Source of the DNA: Streptomyces sp. L-9-10
Lineage (GTDB): Bacteria; Actinomycetota; Actinomycetes; Streptomycetales; Streptomycetaceae
Reading direction: 5' to 3'
Length of the DNA stretch: 64,000 nucleotides
Assembly (NCBI RefSeq): GCF_004151105.1
Contig: NZ_PHRF01000053.1
Span: 62,001-126,000, forward strand
Part shown: in pieces, positions 60,378 through 64,000 of the stretch
Position numbering within the stretch: position 1 is the first letter of the stretch
Layout: every line of letters starts with the position of its first letter
The notes under the pieces: model-generated
Told to the model about the DNA's origin: nothing
Databases searched by the model: none
The model's input: only the letters and a program-made list of their open reading frames with translations
Position numbers and translations under genes: made by a program

Positions 60378-61814
60378 TCAGACCTGGGTGACGGGAGCCG
60401 TCACGTCCGCGCCGGCCGCCTTGGCGGCGTCGCGCACCGCGCCCGCCACCGCGCCCGCGACCTTGTCGTTGAAGACCGAGGGCACGATGTAGTTCGGGTT
60501 GAGCTCCTCCTCGGTGACGACATCGGCGAGCGCCGTCGCCGCGGCCAGCATCATCTCCGTGTTGACCGTGCGGGACTGGGCGTCCAGCAGGCCGCGGAAG
60601 ACACCGGGGAAGACCAGCACGTTGTTGATCTGGTTGGGGAAGTCGGAGCGGCCGGTGGCCACCACGGCCGCCGTCTCGCGCGCGATCGCCGGGTCGACCT
60701 CGGGGTCGGGGTTGGCGAGGGCGAACACGATCGCGCCGTCCGCCATGGCCGCCACGTCGTCGCCGTCCAGCACGTTCGGTGCCGAGACGCCGATGAAGAC
60801 GTCCGCGCCGGCCACGGCCTGCTTGAGCGTGCCGGTGACGCCCTCGGGGTTGGTGTTGTCGGCGATCCAGCGCAGCGGCGACTCGTGGGCGGCCTCCACC
60901 AGGTCCTCGCGGCCCGCGTGCACCACACCGTGGATGTCGGCGACCACCGTGTGCTTGACGCCCGCGGCGATCAGCAGCTTGAGGATGGCCGTACCGGCCG
61001 CGCCCGCTCCGGACATGACGACCCGTACGTCCCCGATGCCCTTGCCCACCACACGCAGCGCGTTGGTCAGGGCCGCGAGCACCACGATCGCCGTGCCGTG
61101 CTGGTCGTCGTGGAAGACCGGGATGTCCAGGGCCTCGCGCAGCCGCGCCTCGATCTCGAAGCAGCGGGGCGCGGAGATGTCCTCCAGGTTGATGCCCGCG
61201 AAGCCGGGGGCGATCGCCTTGACGATCTCGACGATGGCGTCGGTGTCCTGGGTGTCCAGGCAGAGCGGCCAGGCGTCGATACCGGCGAACCGCTTGAAGA
61301 GGGCCGCCTTGCCCTCCATGACGGGCAGCGCGGCCTTGGGGCCGATGTTGCCCAGGCCGAGCACCGCGGAGCCGTCCGTGACGACCGCGACGGAGTTGCG
61401 CTTGATGGTCAGCCGCCGGGCGTCCTCGGGGTTCTCGGCGATCGCCATGCAGACCCGGGCCACACCCGGGGTGTAGACCATCGAGAGGTCGTCACGGTTG
61501 CGGATGGGGTGCTTCGACTGCATCTCGATCTTGCCGCCGAGGTGCATCAGGAACGTACGGTCGGAGACCTTGCCGAGGGTGACACCCTCGATGCCCCGCA
61601 ACTGCTCGACGATCTCCTCCGCGTGCCCGGTGGAGCTGGCGGCGATGGTGACATCGATCCGCAGCTTCTCGTGGCCGGAGGCGGTCACGTCCAGGCCGGT
61701 CACCGAGCCGCCGGAGGACTCCACGGCCGTGGTCAGCTGGGAGACCGCGGTACCGCTCGCGGGCACCTCCAACCTGACCGTCATCGAGTACGAGACGCTG
61801 GGCGCCGTTGCCAT
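60378..61814 (-). CDS. NAD(P)-dependent malic enzyme with N-terminal ACT domain
   Basis: 478 residues from ATG 61814 with GAGGGAC nine bases upstream. Oxidative decarboxylation of malate to pyruvate. An ACT domain (MTVRLEVPASGTAVSQLTTA to about residue 85) precedes the malic domain: VYTPGVARVCMAIAENPEDA, GDGSAVLGLGNIG-like VTDGSAVLGLGNIGPKAALP, EDISAPRCFEIE, FHDDQHGTAIVVLAALTNAL (metal site) and GAGAAGTAILKLL (dinucleotide fold). The ACT domain suggests allosteric control, possibly by an amino acid. Divergence from ordinary malic enzymes is normal for Streptomyces. Confidence 0.95.
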   Translation of the reverse strand: MATAPSVSYSMTVRLEVPASGTAVSQLTTAVESSGGSVTGLDVTASGHEKLRIDVTIAASSTGHAEEIVEQLRGIEGVTLGKVSDRTFLMHLGGKIEMQSKHPIRNRDDLSMVYTPGVARVCMAIAENPEDARRLTIKRNSVAVVTDGSAVLGLGNIGPKAALPVMEGKAALFKRFAGIDAWPLCLDTQDTDAIVEIVKAIAPGFAGINLEDISAPRCFEIEARLREALDIPVFHDDQHGTAIVVLAALTNALRVVGKGIGDVRVVMSGAGAAGTAILKLLIAAGVKHTVVADIHGVVHAGREDLVEAAHESPLRWIADNTNPEGVTGTLKQAVAGADVFIGVSAPNVLDGDDVAAMADGAIVFALANPDPEVDPAIARETAAVVATGRSDFPNQINNVLVFPGVFRGLLDAQSRTVNTEMMLAAATALADVVTEEELNPNYIVPSVFNDKVAGAVAGAVRDAAKAAGADVTAPVTQV

Positions 61815-61954
61815 GACCGAGTCCCTCTTCTTTCCCTAGCCTCTTTGCCGCCCCGCCCGACACACGTCAACGGCGGAGCCTTCAGATGGTCGCACCTACC
61901 GGCTGGTAACAGGTAAAGACCTTTATCTACGGAACGCCGGCTCCCATGATGTGA

Positions 61955-62165
61955 GACGAAAACAGGCCCCCACCACGATCTGGTGAAGGCCCGCCGACGC
62001 CTCGCCGACGCCTCTGTGGCGCTGACGCGAAGCTGCTGTGAAGCACGAAGCTGCTGTGAGGGTGGCACCGGCCCGCCATGCTCGCCTCGCGGCAAGTGGT
62101 CGCTCGAAGCGACGAAGGTTGGGCCCGGGGGCTTGGATCGGGCCGGTGCCACCCCCAGGCTAACA
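61955..62165 (-). ncRNA. Candidate ~200-nt structured small RNA
   Basis: Between malic enzyme and the helicase. On the minus strand: a 16-bp stem GGGTGGCACCGGCCCG (62139-62154 with 62060-62075) closes a domain with an inner GTCGC-TTCGA-GCGAC hairpin; a 13-base direct repeat follows (near 62028-62059); then a 12-bp stem (61964-61975 with 61981-61992) followed by TGTTTTC, a textbook intrinsic terminator. A TTAGCC hexamer just upstream could be the -10. No ORF. Alternatively part of the helicase mRNA 3' end. Not a known family that I recognise. Confidence 0.55.
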
Positions 62166-62269
62166 AACCACCCCGGTAAGTGATTCCCCTCGTGCGAGTT
62201 GACTGCCGGTCAATACCGGACCGGGCCCGCGGCCGACCCCCGGAACAGGCCGCGCGACCGGTTCCGGAA

Positions 62270-64000
62270 TCAGTCCCGCAGCAGGTCCGGTACGCCTTCC
62301 GCGTCCGGTTCGTCGCGGGCCCCCGAGACCACCGTGAGCTGCTGGGTCGCCCGGGTCAGCGCGACGTACAGCACCCGCAGGCCGGCCGGCGACTCGTCCG
62401 CGATCTCCGCCGGGGAGACCACGACCGTCGCGTCGTACTCCAGCCCCTTGGCCTCCAGACTGCCCAGCGCCACCACCCGGTCGCCGAGGCCGGCCAGCCA
62501 GCGCGCCGCCTGCTCACGCCGGTTCATGGCGACGACGACACCGACCGTGCCGTCCACCTGGTCGAGCAGCCGCCGTGCCTCCGCGCGTACCGTCGCGGCC
62601 GGATCGCCGTTCTCCACGACGCGGAAGCGGGGCCGTACGCCCGTGGAGCGCACCGCGCGCGGCGACTCCATGCCGGGCATGGCGAGCGCCAGGACCTTCG
62701 ACGCCAGCTCGGCGATCTCGGCCGGGTTGCGGTAGTTCACGGTCAGGGTGAAACGGCGGCGCGGGCGGGTGCCGAGCGCCTCGTCGCGCGCCTCCGCCGC
62801 CTCGTCCGGGTCCGACCAGGACGACTGCGCCGCGTCGCCGACGACCGTCCAGGTGGCGTGCCGGCCGCGGCGGCCGACCATCCGCCACTGCATGGGGGTC
62901 AGATCCTGCGCCTCGTCGACGATGACGTGCGCGTACTCGGTACGCTCCGCCGCCAGCCGTTCGGCCCGCTCGCGCTGCGACTCCTCGCGCTGCGGCATCA
63001 GCTCCTCGAGGCCGGTCAGCTGGTCCAGCGGGTCGAGATCGCGCCGCTTCCTGGGCCGGGGCGGCGAGCCGAGCAGCGTCTCCAGCTCGTCCAGGAGCGC
63101 CACGTCGTGGACGGAGAGCGGGCCTCCGCCGTCCGGGCCCAGCCGCTTGAGGGAGCGGGCCAGACGGCGGTTCTCGCCCTGGTTGAGGATCCGTCGCGAC
63201 CAGCGGCCGAGCCGCCGCTCGTCGGCCATCGCCGCGAGCACCCCGCGCGGGGTCAGCTCGGGCCACCAGGCGTCCAGGAAGGCGAGGAAGCTGTCCTCGG
63301 ACGTGACGTCCTCGTCGAAGGACGAGCGCAGTTCGGCGGCGAGCTCCGCGTCGGTGTGCCGCTGGGCCGACCCGGATTTCGCCCAGAGGGCGTCCAGCAG
63401 GAGTCTTCGGGCGCGCGGCCTGAGCAGGTTGACGGGCGCGGTGCCGCTGAGCACGGACTGCCGGATGCGGTTCAGCTCACCGGCCTCCAGCTCCAGCCTG
63501 CGGCCGAAGGCGACGACCCGGAGCAGATCGGTCCGTACGGGCGCGACCCCGGCGCCCCCGTCCCCGTCCTCGTCGCCGTCCCCGGCCCCGTCCAGGTCCT
63601 CGCCGAAGGCCAGCTGCCCCGGCCGGCCCCGCTGGTCACGGGCCCGGGGCACGGGGCCCGCCGGGAAGGAGCCTTCCAGTGCCCCTCTGGCGGCTTTCCG
63701 CAGCACCTTCAGCATCCGCGCCGAGCCCTTGACCCGCGCCACCGCCGGTTCGTCGTACGCCGTGGCCTCCGCGCCGTCCACCAGCGACCCGACCGCGCGG
63801 ATCGCGACCTGCCCCTCCTCGCCCAGCGACGGAAGCACGCCCTCCGTGTACGCGACGAGCAGCGGGGTCGGCGAGACCACCAGGATGCCGCCCGCGTACC
63901 GCCGCCTGTCCTGGTAGAGCAGATACGCGGCGCGGTGCAGCGCCACCGCGGTCTTGCCCGTGCCGGGGCCGCCCGCGACCTCGGTGACCGAGGCGGCGGG
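62270..64000 (-). CDS. helD: HelD-like SF1 helicase/RNA polymerase recycling factor, partial (N-terminus off the window)
   Basis: 577 residues visible to the window edge; the N-terminal coiled-coil is cut off. Walker A GGPGTGKTAVALHRAAYLLY opens the visible part; GILVVSPTPLLVAYTEGVLP and PSLGEEG are typical of HelD rather than UvrD. VIVDEAQDLTPMQWRMVGRR, TVVGDAAQSSW, TLTVNYRNPAEIA and the C-terminal LYVALTRATQQL are later helicase motifs. A long acidic insert (GEDLDGAGDGDEDGDGGAG) lies after the first motif. HelD proteins remove or rescue stalled RNA polymerase; a related HelR confers rifamycin tolerance. UvrD/Rep is the alternative. Confidence 0.85.
   Translation of the reverse strand, partial: PAASVTEVAGGPGTGKTAVALHRAAYLLYQDRRRYAGGILVVSPTPLLVAYTEGVLPSLGEEGQVAIRAVGSLVDGAEATAYDEPAVARVKGSARMLKVLRKAARGALEGSFPAGPVPRARDQRGRPGQLAFGEDLDGAGDGDEDGDGGAGVAPVRTDLLRVVAFGRRLELEAGELNRIRQSVLSGTAPVNLLRPRARRLLLDALWAKSGSAQRHTDAELAAELRSSFDEDVTSEDSFLAFLDAWWPELTPRGVLAAMADERRLGRWSRRILNQGENRRLARSLKRLGPDGGGPLSVHDVALLDELETLLGSPPRPRKRRDLDPLDQLTGLEELMPQREESQRERAERLAAERTEYAHVIVDEAQDLTPMQWRMVGRRGRHATWTVVGDAAQSSWSDPDEAAEARDEALGTRPRRRFTLTVNYRNPAEIAELASKVLALAMPGMESPRAVRSTGVRPRFRVVENGDPAATVRAEARRLLDQVDGTVGVVVAMNRREQAARWLAGLGDRVVALGSLEAKGLEYDATVVVSPAEIADESPAGLRVLYVALTRATQQLTVVSGARDEPDAEGVPDLLRD

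Overview
The window is a 64 kb piece of a very GC-rich actinobacterial chromosome, almost certainly Streptomyces. Supporting signs are strong G/C bias at third codon positions, frequent GTG starts, many 1-4 base stop/start overlaps, several genes whose start codon sits 6-8 bases after a -10-like hexamer (probable leaderless transcripts), DasR operator (dre) sites, and an SsgA-family sporulation protein. From memory, the order bcp - tRNA-Leu - rdgB - rph - nagF/nagE1/nagE2 - cysM - clpS - pncB/pncA - ssgG - hppD - hexosaminidase/ABC - murA - hup - malic enzyme - helicase resembles the S. coelicolor core around SCO2900-SCO2952. No phage, CRISPR, rRNA or secondary-metabolite cluster is visible.

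Layout. 1-5 kb: GroES-like end, DUF3618, peroxiredoxin, MHS-family transporter, a tRNA-Leu(UAG) with an unusually short variable arm, rdgB, a lipoprotein, rph. 5-8.3 kb: the N-acetylglucosamine PTS (nagF, nagE1, nagE2) with three DasR-type sites. 8.3-14.8 kb: an MBL-fold hydrolase, a repeat-rich non-coding block, then protein-bound cysteine synthesis (a Cys-containing leader peptide, cysO, cysM), split from its JAMM protease gene mec by a cobalamin-riboswitch-controlled B12 importer (btuFCD). 14.9-20.4 kb: amino acid permease, DUF2017, clpS, NAD salvage (pncB, pncA) and a small conserved hypothetical. 20.4-31.9 kb: secreted M6 metalloprotease, two RDD membrane proteins, ssgG, FAD-linked oxidase, TPR protein, hppD with a divergent Lrp regulator.

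31.9-42.5 kb is regulatory and accessory in flavour: HxlR with a divergent imine-reductase-like enzyme, an ArsR-type regulator with a striking operator array, a small ORF and an MFS pump, an S16 protease, an IclR regulator, a DEAD-type helicase, a 231-bp MITE-like element exactly abutting an aldo/keto reductase stop codon, and a second MFS pump. At 42.7 kb a tRNA-Cys borders a lower-GC insert-like cassette (lipoprotein, 786-aa DUF6571-like protein, WXG100-like partner) that looks horizontally acquired and type-VII-secretion related. 46.6-51.5 kb holds a three-subunit molybdenum hydroxylase whose 2Fe-2S subunit has a remarkable ~350-residue low-complexity N-terminal extension.

51.7-56.7 kb encodes a GH20 hexosaminidase with an ABC sugar importer preceded by a dre-like site, tying it to the same GlcNAc/DasR regulon as the PTS at 5-8 kb. 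The window closes with DUF3039, YqgE/AlgH, murA, hup, malic enzyme, a candidate ~200-nt structured small RNA with its own terminator, and a HelD-like helicase running off the right edge. The best candidates for under-described biology are the cysteine leader peptide plus C-terminally masked CysO, the tRNA-linked DUF6571 cassette, the small RNA, the MITE and the extended 2Fe-2S subunit.
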